From Hoylesella pleuritidis JCM 14110 (GTDB taxonomy: Bacteria > Bacteroidota > Bacteroidia > Bacteroidales > Bacteroidaceae), in assembly GCF_000613725.1 (NCBI RefSeq), contig NZ_BAJN01000016.1, positions 1-64,000 on the forward strand: DNA of 64,000 nt, in the 5' to 3' direction. How positions within the stretch are numbered: position 1 is the first letter of the stretch; every line of letters begins with the position of its first letter. Shown piece by piece: positions 48,335 to 57,953 of this stretch. A model generated the notes under the pieces. It saw nothing but the letters and a program-made list of their open reading frames with translations, had not been told where the DNA came from and made no database searches. A program made the translations under genes and the position numbers.

Positions 48335-48426
48335 TTATTACTATCTCTGGACGGTTGTCTGTATTATCTCTGATCGGTCGTTATTACTACCTCAGAACGA
48401 TCATTATTACTATCTCTGAACGGTCG
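48335..48426. repeat. 23-bp tandem repeat (4 units) upstream of the RND gene
   Basis: TATCTC-type cores start at 48342, 48365, 48388 and 48411, each 23 bases apart. The shared unit reads about TTATTACTATCTCTGAACGG. It begins 20 bases upstream of the RND start codon, so it would lie in the leader or promoter. Confidence 0.8.
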
Positions 48427-48450
48427 CCAAAAACCTTTAATACTTATGTG

Positions 48451-48538
48451 ATTGGACCAATTTGTCCAACTAATTAGACTAATTTGTCCAGCTCATTGGA
48501 CTCGTCTGTCCAACTTATTGGATAAGCGCGTCCAATTT
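48451..48538. repeat. 22-bp palindrome array with TTGGAC-N6-GTCCAA core (4 units)
   Basis: Units start at 48451, 48473, 48495 and 48517, exactly 22 apart. The inverted repeat TTGGAC...GTCCAA is best kept in the first and third units. It follows directly after the 23-bp array, between the ABC exporter gene and the RND gene. Confidence 0.88.
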
Positions 48539-48617
48539 GTACAGTCACCATACGCGTCGTAAGCTATATGCTGTTGCTGTTTGCCATAATTCTTTGCGAG
48601 CGATTGGTGTAGAGGCA

Positions 48618-50343
48618 TCATTGCCGTTTTTCCTGTTGCAGACGAACCATTCGGGCGAACTCGCCGTTGCGGGTCAGCAGTTCGTCGGGCGTTCCCTGTT
48701 CGCTCACCGTACCGCCGCTAAGCACCACGATGTGGTCGGCATTGCGGACGGTGCGCATACGGTGTGCATGATGATAACGGTCTTGTTGCGCACCAGTTCG
48801 GAAATACCCGCTTGTATTTTCGTCTCGTTTTCGGCATCAAGGCTTGCGGTGGCTTCGTCGAGAAGTATGATTGGGGCATTCTTCAGCAGGGCACGGGCAA
48901 TGGAAATGCGCTGCCGCTCGCCACCCGAAAGGGTTTCGCCGTTTTCGCCGATGACGGTATCGTAGCCTTGCGGCATTCGGCTGATGAAGTCGTCGCACTG
49001 CGCCAGTCGGGCAACGTGGCGCACTTCCTCGTCGGTAGCGTCGCGCTTGCCGATGCGGATATTGTCGGCAATAGAGGCATTGAACAGCAATACGTCCTGA
49101 AAGACGATGGAATAGTGTTTCAGCAGCGTTTCAGGGTCAATCTTAGAGATGTCGTTTCCACCCACAAGAATTTGTCCTTCGGCAATGTCCCAAAAGCGTG
49201 CGGCGAGTTTGGCTGTAGTGCTTTTGCCCCCACCCGACGGCCCTACGAGGGCGGTAACGGTGCCTTGGCGTGCCGTGAACGAGACATTGTGCAGCACTTG
49301 CTTCTCGGTTTTGTAGGCAAAACTTACGTTGCGGAACTCGATGTCGTAGTTTTCGAGTTGTACGGCTGCACTTCCCTCCTGCGTGGGCATGCTTTCTATT
49401 TCCTTCATACGGTTGATGCGCACGTCGAGGAAGGAGAGAAGGGCAAGGTAGTTGCACACTTCGATAATGGGATTGTAGACCATTGCCGATGCCAAGAGGT
49501 AAGCTAAGTAGGTGAATACCGACACTTCGCCCTGCTGCAACAGCCACGCTCCCACCAATATAACGGTGGGCATGCCGAGCTTGAGCAGCATTCCGGCGAG
49601 GTTGAGGAAGACTCCTGCCACGAGTTCGCCGCGCACAAGCTCGTGTTCGTAGCCCTTCAGCCGCTTGTCGAAGCTGCGGCAGTATGCTTGTTCGCCACTG
49701 TACGACCTTATTTCCTGCATACATTCCAAGCCTTCCTGTATCTGTTCGGTTACGCCACGCTTCACTTTATAGTGCTGGACGAAGGCTTTGTGGAGCTGAC
49801 GGCGCGACAGCAGCAGTGTGGTTACGGCGAGCGGAACAACCCAAAAGAGGGCTAAAGCCAAGTGCCAGTTGTAGGAGAACATACCCACGGCGATGATGAC
49901 GACGCTCAGAGCCGACGCAAACAGCTGGGGAACAGCGTGCGAGAAGGTTTGCTCGAGCATCGTGCAGTCTTCCATCACGGTAGAGGTGAGGTCGGAAAGG
50001 TTGCGCTCGCCGAAGAAAGCGAGGGGCAGTCGGCGCAGCTTTTCTGCCACTCCGATGCGGCGTTGCGCACTCTCGTTGTAGACGGTGGTGTAGGTGCTGT
50101 CGTACTGTCGGAGGCCTATGAAGAACATAAGCACCGCCAAGAGCAAAGCCACAAGCACATAGAACACAGCGTGTGCGGCTCGGTGGGCGTCTCGGAGTCG
50201 ATGTACTCCATGAGGAAGAAGAACAAATAGGTGGGCGGCAGCATCAATGCGAGGTTCATCAATGTAGAGAAGGCGATGCCTTTCCGCAAGTCTTTCGCTC
50301 CTTTTTCGGTGAGGGCGAACCGTTGTTGAAGATATTTTATCAT
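48618..50343 (-). CDS. ABC exporter, fused permease-ATPase (frameshifted near 48768 and 50170)
   Basis: About 575 residues after two joins; read literally it is three pieces. ATG 50343 (MIKYLQQRFALTEKGAKDLR) begins the first helix set; one base added in CACACGCTGTG joins to the main ORF. Walker A is VGPSGGGKSTTAKLAARFWD, signature LSGGERQRISIARALL, Walker B IILLDEATASLD. One T restored in ATCATGCACACC gives IIIAHRMRTVRNADHIVVLS (H-loop) and the stop at 48618. It probably pairs with the ABC gene 25 bases upstream as a heterodimer. The cargo is unknown. Confidence 0.88.
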
Positions 50344-50368
50344 AGTCTTGTGTCCTTTCTGTTTAGGT

Positions 50369-52123
50369 TTATAGTTTCCATGCCACCGACTTTTGGTATT
50401 CGTTCCACATCTTATAATATAATGTGGCTTGCTCCATAAGCTGTTGGTGCGTGCCCTGTTCGGCTATTCTACCGTTGTCTACCACGACAATGTTGTCGGC
50501 ATCTTGCACGGTGGTCAGTCGGTGGGCTATCATGAGCACGGTTTTTCCGCGAGTCAGATGGGCAAATGCCTGCCTGATAAGGTGCTCGTTTTCGGGGTCG
50601 GCAAAGGCAGTAGCTTCGTCGAGCACCACGATGGGTGCATCTTTCAGAATGGCACGGGCAAGCACTATGCGCTGCTGTTCGCCACCAGAGAGGTATGTTC
50701 CCTCCGCTCCTATCACGGTATTCAGCCCCTGTGGCAGCCGCTCGATGATTTCCCGACTCTGCGAAAGGTCTACGGCGCGGTTCACCTGCTCGATGGTTGC
50801 ATCGGGATTGCCGTAGCGTATGTTCTCCAAAATGGAGGTCTTGAACAGTCGGGTGTTCTGAAACACGAACGACACGTTGCGCATCAGCGTTGCCTTATCC
50901 AAGTGCCGAACGTCCACACCGCCTATTTTCAAACTGCCTTCGCGCACGTCCCAGAAGCGTGGAATGAGCCTTGCGATGGTTGTCTTGCCGCTTCCAGACG
51001 CTCCCACCAGCGCAACGGTCTTGCCTTGCGGTATGTCGAGGTCGATGTGGCTTACGGCATCGTGCTCCGCCGCTTCGTATCGGAACGACACATTGCGCAG
51101 GCTGACGTCGAAGGCTGCCGCTTTCTCGGGCTCGGAACTCTCTGGAAGCGGTGGCGTGGCGGTGAGTTTCTCCAATCGGTCTACCGCTTCGTTTGCTAAA
51201 AAGAGGTTCTGACTGAGGTGCATGGCTTTCATTACGTTGGCTGCAATGATGGGTGCGATGAGCACATACAGCACCATATCGGAAACGATGATGGCAGTAT
51301 CGCCGCCGTGCCCTATCAGTATGATGCCCGTAGGCACAAGCAGAAAGGCGAAAGCATTGATGGCTATGGTGTAGGCAGACATGGGCGTGCGCCACAGAAG
51401 GGTGTACCTGATGACGAGGTCGCGGTAGTTGATGATGCTGTCGTGAAAGCGTTTGAACGAGAACACCGTCTGTTGGAAGACCTTCACGACGGGTATTCCG
51501 CGCACGTATTCCACGGCTTCGGCACTCATTTTCTCCTGTGCGTCGAGGTACATACGCTGGAAATCGTTGTTCTTAGGGTTCATCATGTAGCCCATGATGC
51601 CGAAGGCACACACTATCGGTACCATTGCGGCAATGCCCAACTGCCAGTCTACGGCAAGCAGAAGTACTATGATGCCTATCGGAGCCACCACGCTGCCTGC
51701 CACATCGGGCAGTATGTGTGCCACGAAAGTGTGGGTCTGGCTCGAATCTTCGTCTATTATCTTGCGCATGCGCCCCGTGTTCTGCGTGTCGAAAAAGCCC
51801 AATGGAACACGCATCAGCCGTTCCATGGCAGTGCGCCGCATATTGGTTTCGATGCGGAAAGCGGAAAGATGCGAGAGCATGAGGGCGGCAAAATAGAGCA
51901 AAACATTCGCCACCGACACCACGAAAGCCGCAATGGCATAGTCCCATACGGGCGTATCGGCAAGGCTTCCGTCGGCAGTGAGCAGCGTGCGCACCACCAA
52001 CCACAGGAAAATAAAGGGTACGAGCGACAGCAGTCCGTTCACTGCCGACAGCACAACCGAGCAGGGCAGCAACGGCTTGCGCCCTCCCATGTAACGTCCT
52101 AGGCGTTTCAGTATTTTTATCAT
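50369..52123 (-). CDS. ABC exporter, fused permease-ATPase
   Basis: 584 residues, intact. Six membrane helices are followed by an ATPase domain with Walker A VGASGSGKTTIARLIPRFWD, signature LSGGEQQRIVLARAIL, Walker B IVVLDEATAFADPENE (Phe-Ala replacing the usual Ser-Leu before the D-loop) and H-loop LMIAHRLTTVQDADNI. The AFADPENE form is seen in IrtAB/YbtPQ-like exporters linked to siderophore handling and lipids, so the cargo could be of that type, but this is weak evidence. It is followed closely by the second ABC gene and preceded by a TetR gene. Confidence 0.9.
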   Translation of the reverse strand: MIKILKRLGRYMGGRKPLLPCSVVLSAVNGLLSLVPFIFLWLVVRTLLTADGSLADTPVWDYAIAAFVVSVANVLLYFAALMLSHLSAFRIETNMRRTAMERLMRVPLGFFDTQNTGRMRKIIDEDSSQTHTFVAHILPDVAGSVVAPIGIIVLLLAVDWQLGIAAMVPIVCAFGIMGYMMNPKNNDFQRMYLDAQEKMSAEAVEYVRGIPVVKVFQQTVFSFKRFHDSIINYRDLVIRYTLLWRTPMSAYTIAINAFAFLLVPTGIILIGHGGDTAIIVSDMVLYVLIAPIIAANVMKAMHLSQNLFLANEAVDRLEKLTATPPLPESSEPEKAAAFDVSLRNVSFRYEAAEHDAVSHIDLDIPQGKTVALVGASGSGKTTIARLIPRFWDVREGSLKIGGVDVRHLDKATLMRNVSFVFQNTRLFKTSILENIRYGNPDATIEQVNRAVDLSQSREIIERLPQGLNTVIGAEGTYLSGGEQQRIVLARAILKDAPIVVLDEATAFADPENEHLIRQAFAHLTRGKTVLMIAHRLTTVQDADNIVVVDNGRIAEQGTHQQLMEQATLYYKMWNEYQKSVAWKL

Positions 52124-52155
52124 AGCTATTTATATGTATTGAAAAGTTATTGTTC

Positions 52156-52769
52156 TTACGGTTTCATCAGTTCCTTCCAGCCCGCTATGCTGTAAGCCGC
52201 ATATTGTTCGAGCGCACGCTCTACCTCGCAGCTTTCATAGTCTTCGTGCCGCACAAGTTCGCAAAAAACGTTCATCCAGGTGGAACTGGTGATATGAATA
52301 AAGAAGGGCGAGATGTCGATATTGATGTGCGGATAGCGTTCTTTCATCAGTCGCAAGTATTCCGTGCCTACTTTCATCTGGTGCTCGATAATCTTGTCTT
52401 TGTATCCGGCGAGCGATGTCCCTTCGGCGTTGAACAGCAACAGGCGCAGTTCGGACGATAATTCTTTACAAGCGTCTTCATCGCACTAATATATTCATCC
52501 TGAAACTCACTCACGTTGAATACGTCGATGCTTAGATGTCGCTCTTCGTTGTGTGAAAGGATATGGCGGTGGAGGGCAGCAATGAGCGGACGCAATACCT
52601 CGCGCAACAGATCATCCTTGCTGCTGAAATAGTTATAAACATTACCGGCGGCGATACCCGCCTTGCGTGCCACTGTGCGGATGGACGTGCTTCTTACACC
52701 GTGCGCGATAAACTCCTCGCGCGCTGTCGCGAGAATGCGCTGCCGTATATCATCTTTCAGTATTTGCAT
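52156..52769 (-). CDS. TetR-family transcriptional regulator (frameshifted near 52452)
   Basis: About 204 residues after one join, a normal TetR length. The N-terminal HTH is clear: ILATAREEFIAHGVRSTSIR followed by TVARKAGIAAGNVYNYFSSK. The ligand domain breaks after KNYRP; adding one G in CCGAACTG gives RPELRLLLFNAEGTSLAGYK and continues to 52156. It is the first gene of the minus-strand unit with the two ABC exporters (32 bases to the next start) and is the natural candidate to control them in response to the exported compound. No operator is identified. Confidence 0.88.
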
Positions 52770-53064
52770 ATCGAATGGGATTTATCAATAATGAACTTCG
52801 TTTCGCTTTGTTCATAAAGAAAACGCACCGTTCTTCGTCTGAACGGTGCGCTTGGGGCAATGTGAATCCATACCTTTGTTGTATGTGATGTCTATTTCTT
52901 ATCATAAATCGAAATTTATCTGGTGCAAAGATAGCAAAGTTGCCAGAATGCTGCAATACCCAAAAGCAGGTATTTTGCAATAAACACTTGTGTGTATTGA
53001 ATGTATAAATTTATTTTATAGGTCAAACTACATATTGCGAAATAGAATATGAAGGGTTTCAGTT
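52770..53064. other. Leader region upstream of the TetR gene
   Basis: About 295 bases with no gene. It holds a strong hairpin (52820-52850) and AT-rich sequence with a TATCTTTG-type -7 box on the minus strand near 52926-52933 (plus strand CAAAGATA). Confidence 0.45.
52820..52850 (-). terminator. Hairpin with U tract, minus strand
   Basis: CGCACCGTTC (52824-52833) pairs perfectly with GAACGGTGCG (52841-52850); on the minus strand TTTTCTTT follows. It lies between the TetR start and the TetR -7 box near 52926, so it could be a leader attenuator as well as the terminator of the HTH gene upstream. Confidence 0.6.
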
Positions 53065-53303
53065 CTACAAAATCAATACCCCTTTATAATTCTCCTCCAA
53101 TATCCTCTCCAAGTCCGAGCCTTATAGAGTATCTTTTCTGCAAACTGCGTGTAAGGAATAATCCTCCTGTCCCGATAGATCTGCAAGGTGCGAGGGCTGA
53201 TATACAGCCAATCATACACCTTACTCGTTAGGAATTCTTCTCTCCGAATGCCTTGTGGCAGCATTCTGTAAGGCTCAAGATTTCGTCTCTGAGCTTTGCT
53301 CAA
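53065..53303 (-). CDS. Excisionase/MerR-like helix-turn-helix protein (frameshifted near 53116)
   Basis: About 79 residues visible. The HTH core VYDWLYISPRTLQIYRDRRI followed by IPYTQFAEKILYK matches the small HTH proteins carried by Bacteroidetes mobile elements (excisionase-like). One G added in CTCGGACTTGG gives YKARDLERILEENYKGVLIL and a stop at 53065. The start is uncertain: the open frame runs back to an in-frame TAA near 53340 (GTT-like codons and LHHYGNQLSK precede), so the N-terminus may be truncated. An orphan copy here, beside the GC-rich efflux block, could be the footprint of an integrated element. Confidence 0.65.
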
Positions 53304-53454
53304 TTGGTTTCCGTAATGGTGTAATAGTTTATAATCTTATCTTGTTATTTCAGGCCTTCCCTGTTTCCACCGGAAAAGGTAATAGCATGCGTACGCCTCT
53401 CAAAGTAGCAGAGAAATATCTATGAGTTCAAATACTCTGCAAAGCACTACCAAA

Positions 53455-54339
53455 TTATAGTTCGTCAACAGACTGAAGAAAGAATTTCTCCAACCGTTCT
53501 TGCCCAAAGGTTGGAGCTTGCATATCCATTGCCATAGCGGTTAGGAAGAACTCAAAAGGTCCGTAGGTTTTGGAAGAAGTGAATGTATGCAAGAGGAAGA
53601 GAATGAAACGGCGTACTACATCGGGAAGATGGTGAATAGTTACAGACATATCACAAGCTCGCAATGCCAGTTCTGCAATCTGATTATGGGTCAACACGTC
53701 TGGCCCGCCAATACAGAGTTCCTGTTGGTCACTTTGTAAGACATCGACGATTGCCTGGGCAAGATCGTTACCCTGGATTGGGTTCATATGCAGCTCACCG
53801 TGTCCGAAGAGCCATACGCTCCCATGCTTTGCCATTTGCAAGAAATCTTTCATATCAGAGAAGAACCCTGTAGGACGAATGATGCAATAGTCCATTCCTG
53901 AACCTTTAAGATAATCGACCAGCCGTTCTTTGGCTTCGCAGATTTTCAGATGCCGCATTTGTTCACCATTGAACACAGAAACATAAACAAAGCGTTTCAC
54001 ACCACTGCGGCGCGCTTCGTTTATCAGATTGGCATTCGCTTGAAAATCCACATCCATATAGGTCTTCCCCTCTTTCTGCCGTGTAATACCGACAGTGCTA
54101 ATCACTACATCAATGCCTTCGCAGATGCCTTTCAGCGTATCGGCTTGTGTTACTTCGCCAGTCCTGATGTCTAAATGCGGGTAGGTACTGGTAATGCGTG
54201 AGGGATTTCTTACCACAATTCTGGTAGAATAACCTTGACAAAGGAGTTCATCCATTACAAATCTTCCGAGATAACCAGTTGCACCTGCCAACAGTACACG
54301 GCATTGTGATGCAGGAATTGTATTATGGTTAGTTTTCAT
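53455..54339 (-). CDS. NAD(P)-binding SDR-like protein (NmrA/atypical SDR)
   Basis: 294 residues with an N-terminal dinucleotide motif VLLAGATGYLGRFVMDELLC, VDVVISTVGITRQKEG and the middle motif VKRFVYVSVFNGEQMRHLKI. The usual catalytic Tyr-x-x-x-Lys of classical SDRs is not in place, as is normal for NmrA-like and atypical SDRs. The C-terminal 50 residues are hydrophobic (RFILFLLHTFTSSKTYGPFE). The function could be quinone or sugar-nucleotide reduction or redox sensing; the sequence does not decide. Separate transcript. Confidence 0.78.
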   Translation of the reverse strand: MKTNHNTIPASQCRVLLAGATGYLGRFVMDELLCQGYSTRIVVRNPSRITSTYPHLDIRTGEVTQADTLKGICEGIDVVISTVGITRQKEGKTYMDVDFQANANLINEARRSGVKRFVYVSVFNGEQMRHLKICEAKERLVDYLKGSGMDYCIIRPTGFFSDMKDFLQMAKHGSVWLFGHGELHMNPIQGNDLAQAIVDVLQSDQQELCIGGPDVLTHNQIAELALRACDMSVTIHHLPDVVRRFILFLLHTFTSSKTYGPFEFFLTAMAMDMQAPTFGQERLEKFFLQSVDEL

Positions 54340-54442
54340 CTTGTTACTATTTTTGTATGTCTGATGAGAATGTGGAGTGTCAATAATCGCTGCGACAGGC
54401 TCACCCCATCGCAGCGAAAATAATTAGTAAACAGGGGCAGTG

Positions 54443-54901
54443 TTACGGCTGTTCACTTCCTCCGCCCCCGCCAGCCGGTTTCTTCTTTGTCTTCTTTGCA
54501 GGCGCCTCCACACGCTCGTAACTTACACCCGAGAGTGTGAAATACTTCTTCGAAGGCGAGAGTCTCACTACGGGGCGGGTGATGTGGATATTAGGGTTGA
54601 ACTCTGTCTTGCCTTTCTCCACGATTCTACTTTGAAACGAGGGTGTGAGCGTGCCGATATCGCCGAACTCCACGATATCTCCGTTTTCCACATGCCGTTT
54701 CGCCATTTCGGCAGCAAGGCGAAGCACTGCCTCTACCTCTGCACCGGTGAATGTGGTTGCGTGCGCCACTTCGTCGCAGAAACTGCGGTGATCTACTCGC
54801 TTGCGCCCTGTCGGGCGAGCCTGAATGATAATCTTGCCGGCGTATCGGCCAACTGTTGCCTTGCGCTCGGTGAGCGTGTAAGTCAATGGTCTGTTTGCCA
54901 T
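54443..54901 (-). CDS. HU-HIG DNA-binding protein with Gly-rich tail
   Basis: 152 residues. HU-like fold: YTLTERKATVGRYAGKIIIQ, VDHRSFCDEVAHATTFTGAE, AVLRLAAEMAKRHVENGDIV, EFGDIGTLTPSFQSRI. The C-terminus is a Lys/Pro/Gly tail (KKTKKKPAGGGGGSEQP), the glycine-rich variety of HU-HIG. It probably bends or coats DNA. About 120 bases upstream lies an array of six ATGACATCAT palindromes at 22-bp pitch, the same arrangement as at the other HU-HIG gene (42913-43515). Confidence 0.85.
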   Translation of the reverse strand: MANRPLTYTLTERKATVGRYAGKIIIQARPTGRKRVDHRSFCDEVAHATTFTGAEVEAVLRLAAEMAKRHVENGDIVEFGDIGTLTPSFQSRIVEKGKTEFNPNIHITRPVVRLSPSKKYFTLSGVSYERVEAPAKKTKKKPAGGGGGSEQP

Positions 54902-55019
54902 AGTTTTTGGGTGTTAAAGTTTTGTCCCTCAGAAATAATGTTTCGCCAACTGTTAGAGTGAGGAACTTTCTCTGCCGTCAGCCCAGTATTTAGTTATCTG
55001 TCGGCAAATATACAAAAGT

Positions 55020-55139
55020 ATGATGACATTTCCAACAAAAAATGACATCATATTCTTTCAAATATGACATCATTTCCAACAAAAAATGACATCATATTCT
55101 TTCAAATATGACGTCATTTCCAACAAAATATGACGTCAT
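55020..55139. repeat. 22-bp palindrome array with ATGACRTCAT core (6 units)
   Basis: Ten-base palindromes start at 55020 (variant ATGATGACAT), 55042, 55064, 55086, 55108 and 55130, every one 22 bases apart. The spacers alternate TTCCAACAAAA and ATTCTTTCAA, giving a 44-base superunit repeated nearly exactly. It lies between pyrD (end) and the HU-HIG gene (start), both on the minus strand. Confidence 0.93.
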
Positions 55140-55171
55140 ATTTTCCGTAATGGCAATTGATTTTACCCTGT

Positions 55172-56082
55172 TCAATCATTTAAAGTACCGATGATTTCGT
55201 GTACAGACGCACAACCGTGGGCATCGAGCCACGCATTGATTCCGTCACGAATCTTGATTGTTACGGCAGGATCGAGGAAGTTGGCCGTGCCAATCTGCAC
55301 CGCAGTTGCGCCTGCCATCAGAAACTCGATGGCATCTTTTGCGTTGCAAATGCCGCCTAATCCGACAACGGGAATCTTCACTGCACGGGCCGTCTGCCAT
55401 ACCATCCGCAATGCAACAGGTTTTACACATGGCCCGCTCAACCCTCCCGTGCCAATGCTGAGCACAGGTTTCCGACGCTCGATATCTATCGCCATTCCCA
55501 TCAATGTGTTGATGAGCGATACTGAGTCGGCTCCTTCGGCCTCGCAGACACGAGCTATCTCGGTGATATCCGTTACGTTCGGAGACAGCTTGACGATAAG
55601 TGTCTTGCGATACCGACAGCGCACTGCTCTGACCACTTGGGCTGCTCCGGCACACGTTACACCGAAAGCCATCCCGCCCTGTCGCACATTCGGGCACGAG
55701 ATGTTGAGCTCGATGGCGGGTATTCTGTCCAATTCGTCGATGCGAGCAGCACATTCTGCGTAGTCGTCGGGTGATGAACCGCTTACGTTGACGATCATAT
55801 TCGTATCGAAATCCTTAATCTGCGGATAGATATTCGCACAGAAATAGTCTACACCTTTGTTTTGAAGTCCCACGCAATTAAGCATTCCCGAGGCGTCTCT
55901 GCCATTCTGGGATAGTCGTTTCCTTCACGAGCGGCGAGTGTAGTACCCTTTACAATGATGCCGCCGAGACCATCCAAAGGAACGAAATCGGCATATTCGA
56001 GCCCGTAGCCGAAAGTTCCCGAGGCTGTCATTATCGGGTTTTTGAGGTGCATCGCACCGATATTTACGTTCAAAGTTGCCAT
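55172..56082 (-). CDS. pyrD: Dihydroorotate dehydrogenase B, catalytic subunit (frameshifted near 55888)
   Basis: Oxidises dihydroorotate to orotate in pyrimidine synthesis, passing electrons through PyrK to NAD. About 303 residues after one G is restored in CTCGGGAATG, which gives [23 protein letters not shown] and substrate motifs are [28 protein letters not shown] (Asn contacts and the catalytic Cys as in class 1B), [20 protein letters not shown] and [20 protein letters not shown]. The start [16 protein letters not shown] overlaps the end of pyrK by 13 bases, so the two are translationally coupled. Confidence 0.92.
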
Positions 56083-56849
56083 AATAATCTATTTATATTG
56101 AATACAGGGCCTTCCTGGCATACGCACACATTGCCTTCGGTCGACTTCTCTACGCAACACAGACAGGCACCGACACCACATGCCATCACGTTTTCTAAGG
56201 ATACTTCGCACGGCGTATTGCTCTGTCGGGCATAACGGGCCACGGCTTGCATCATCGGTTTCGGTCCGCAAGTAGCAATGAAATCGAAATGCTCTCGGCA
56301 CAAAATCGAATGGTTGGTAACGAATCCTCGTTCGCCGAAGCTGCTGTCTTCGGTGGTCACAAACACACGACCGGTGACCTCGAAATCACTCATTTCCAAG
56401 AGATCTGAGGCCGAACGAGCTCCCAAAAGAAATGTTGGTTCGCCGCCCATAGCTTGAATTTGGCGTCCCAAATACAGCAAGGGAGCTACGCCAACACCGC
56501 CTCCGACAAGTAAAAAACGCTCTGCCGGCGACTTCGGAATTGTGAATCCGTTGCCCAAAGGCAGCATACAATTGAGTTGATCACCGGCTTTCAATCGAGC
56601 CAGTCGTCGTGTTCCGTCACCGATCGCAGCCACAAGCAGCCACAATTCATTGGCTTTTCGATCTACGAAATTAATGGAAATAGGGCGTCGAAGAAATGTT
56701 GTCGGCGAGTCGTCGACACGCACTTCTACAAACTGTCCGGGCAACATATCCGGCAACGGGCGGCTGTCTGTGAGCCGAATCAGTACATATTTCTCACTGA
56801 GTCGGGTTACTTGGCTGACCATTAAGTCAAGACAAAATTTCTTCATCAT
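56070..56849 (-). CDS. pyrK: Dihydroorotate dehydrogenase B, electron-transfer subunit
   Basis: About 259 residues from [20 protein letters not shown]; the longer ORF would run through the -7 box. FAD and NAD domains of the ferredoxin-NADP reductase fold: [38 protein letters not shown]. The [2Fe-2S] cysteines are C-x4-C-x2-C in [20 protein letters not shown] with a fourth Cys in CVCQEGPVF. It passes electrons from PyrD FMN to NAD+. First gene of pyrK-pyrD, with a consensus -7 box 23 bases upstream of the chosen ATG. Confidence 0.93.
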   Translation of the reverse strand: MMKKFCLDLMVSQVTRLSEKYVLIRLTDSRPLPDMLPGQFVEVRVDDSPTTFLRRPISINFVDRKANELWLLVAAIGDGTRRLARLKAGDQLNCMLPLGNGFTIPKSPAERFLLVGGGVGVAPLLYLGRQIQAMGGEPTFLLGARSASDLLEMSDFEVTGRVFVTTEDSSFGERGFVTNHSILCREHFDFIATCGPKPMMQAVARYARQSNTPCEVSLENVMACGVGACLCCVEKSTEGNVCVCQEGPVFNINRLLWQL

Positions 56850-56871
56850 TGTTTTTGCAGTCATCATATTG

Positions 56872-56879
56872 CAAAGATA
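56872..56879 (-). promoter_or_regulatory. -7 box for pyrK-pyrD
   Basis: CAAAGATA on the plus strand is TATCTTTG on the coding strand, an exact match to TAnnTTTG. Confidence 0.6.
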
Positions 56880-56976
56880 CAAAAGAAAGTGCAGACCAAT
56901 GCGAATCCAACTCATTATTCATCGCATCGAGCCTGCACATCAATGATAAAGTATTTTACAGATTGTTAAAAACAGA

Positions 56977-57453
56977 CTACTTGTCGGGTGAGAAAGTTTC
57001 CCACGTTTTATCATCATAGAAGACGCGTATTTCGGTAATTTTCCGTTGTGGTTTGTCAATATATTTCATATTTATTTTTTCTTTCTCTTGAGAGTTCTGA
57101 TACCCTCCTTGGCCTTTGTTCCCATCGAAAAAAGATGTGGGTGGGGTAGAAGATTCATCCTCAAAAACCAACATCTGATTTGAATCCGTAATCCCATCTG
57201 CAACCGGATGCTGAGCAGAATTTGACTGCTCAGCAACGTACATAGATCCAGTTCCGAAGAGCAACCAATCTGTTGAGATTTTCGGAATCTTATTTTTAAC
57301 GGCCTCAACAATGTTGATGGTAGGTCGAGTTCGACCGTTAAAGATGCTGCTCAATGATGCCGGAGACATTCCGATGAATTGAGCAAAAGTTTGTTGAGTC
57401 ATATGTTGACCCTCCATTATTTGTCTGATTCGATCTTTCATTTCGTACTTCAT
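56977..57453 (-). CDS. XRE-family helix-turn-helix regulator
   Basis: 158 residues. The N-terminal 65 form a Cro/C1-type HTH: MTQQTFAQFIGMSPASLSSI with the recognition helix, then FNGRTRPTINIVEAVKNKIP and TDWLLFGTGSMY. The middle is a Ser/Pro/Gly-rich linker and the end (ITEIRVFYDDKTWETFSPDK) is a short beta-type motif. Common in Prevotella-type genomes as a single gene. The target is unknown. It is preceded by an unusually long AT-rich spacer (57454-57953). Confidence 0.85.
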   Translation of the reverse strand: MKYEMKDRIRQIMEGQHMTQQTFAQFIGMSPASLSSIFNGRTRPTINIVEAVKNKIPKISTDWLLFGTGSMYVAEQSNSAQHPVADGITDSNQMLVFEDESSTPPTSFFDGNKGQGGYQNSQEKEKINMKYIDKPQRKITEIRVFYDDKTWETFSPDK

Positions 57454-57953
57454 TAGTCGATTTCAGTCCCAATAAGAGCCGATTTCTAAGACTTTACAAA
57501 GGTAAATGATTTTTCCGAGATAACCAACAAATATATATCAAATTTTGATTTATGAAATATTGATTTGTAGATTTAATATTTTAAATATGTCAGTGGATGT
57601 TTATCGGATTTTAAATTTATAAATACAAATATGAATTCATAGTCGATATACATTGTAAACTATTACTTTATATAATTCAATTAATTATCTGACATATAGT
57701 TCTTTACTCATAGTAAATGGAGTATTCATATACTATTTATGCAGCATTTTAGTCTAAGAGGTCGTAAAGTCATTATAAACTTTCAAATAATTGATATGTA
57801 AATATCTGGTTTTCAGTAATTAGTTACCTTTTGGAAGCATTGTATATATATTCGTTCAGTATTGTAAAACAAAATATTTTGCGATTGATTTACATATTGA
57901 AATATACAGAATGGAATATAAATCACCATATTTTGAGCAACAAACGTAAATTA
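57454..57953. other. 500-base AT-rich spacer without genes
   Basis: Very AT-rich, with many short direct and inverted AT repeats and no ORF with coding character, between an XRE regulator and holA. No 22-bp periodic palindromes are seen. It could hold the regulator's promoter and operators, or an AT-rich remnant of transferred DNA. Confidence 0.45.

Noticed and set aside
48764..49507. Plus-strand ORFs opposite the two ABC exporters (also 50429-51199 and 51218-52102)
   Set aside because: All are antisense to conserved ABC motifs and show shadow-type composition.
52820..52850. TetR operator
   Set aside because: The perfect inverted repeat has T residues after it on the minus strand and a 7-base loop, which fits a terminator or attenuator hairpin better than a TetR site.
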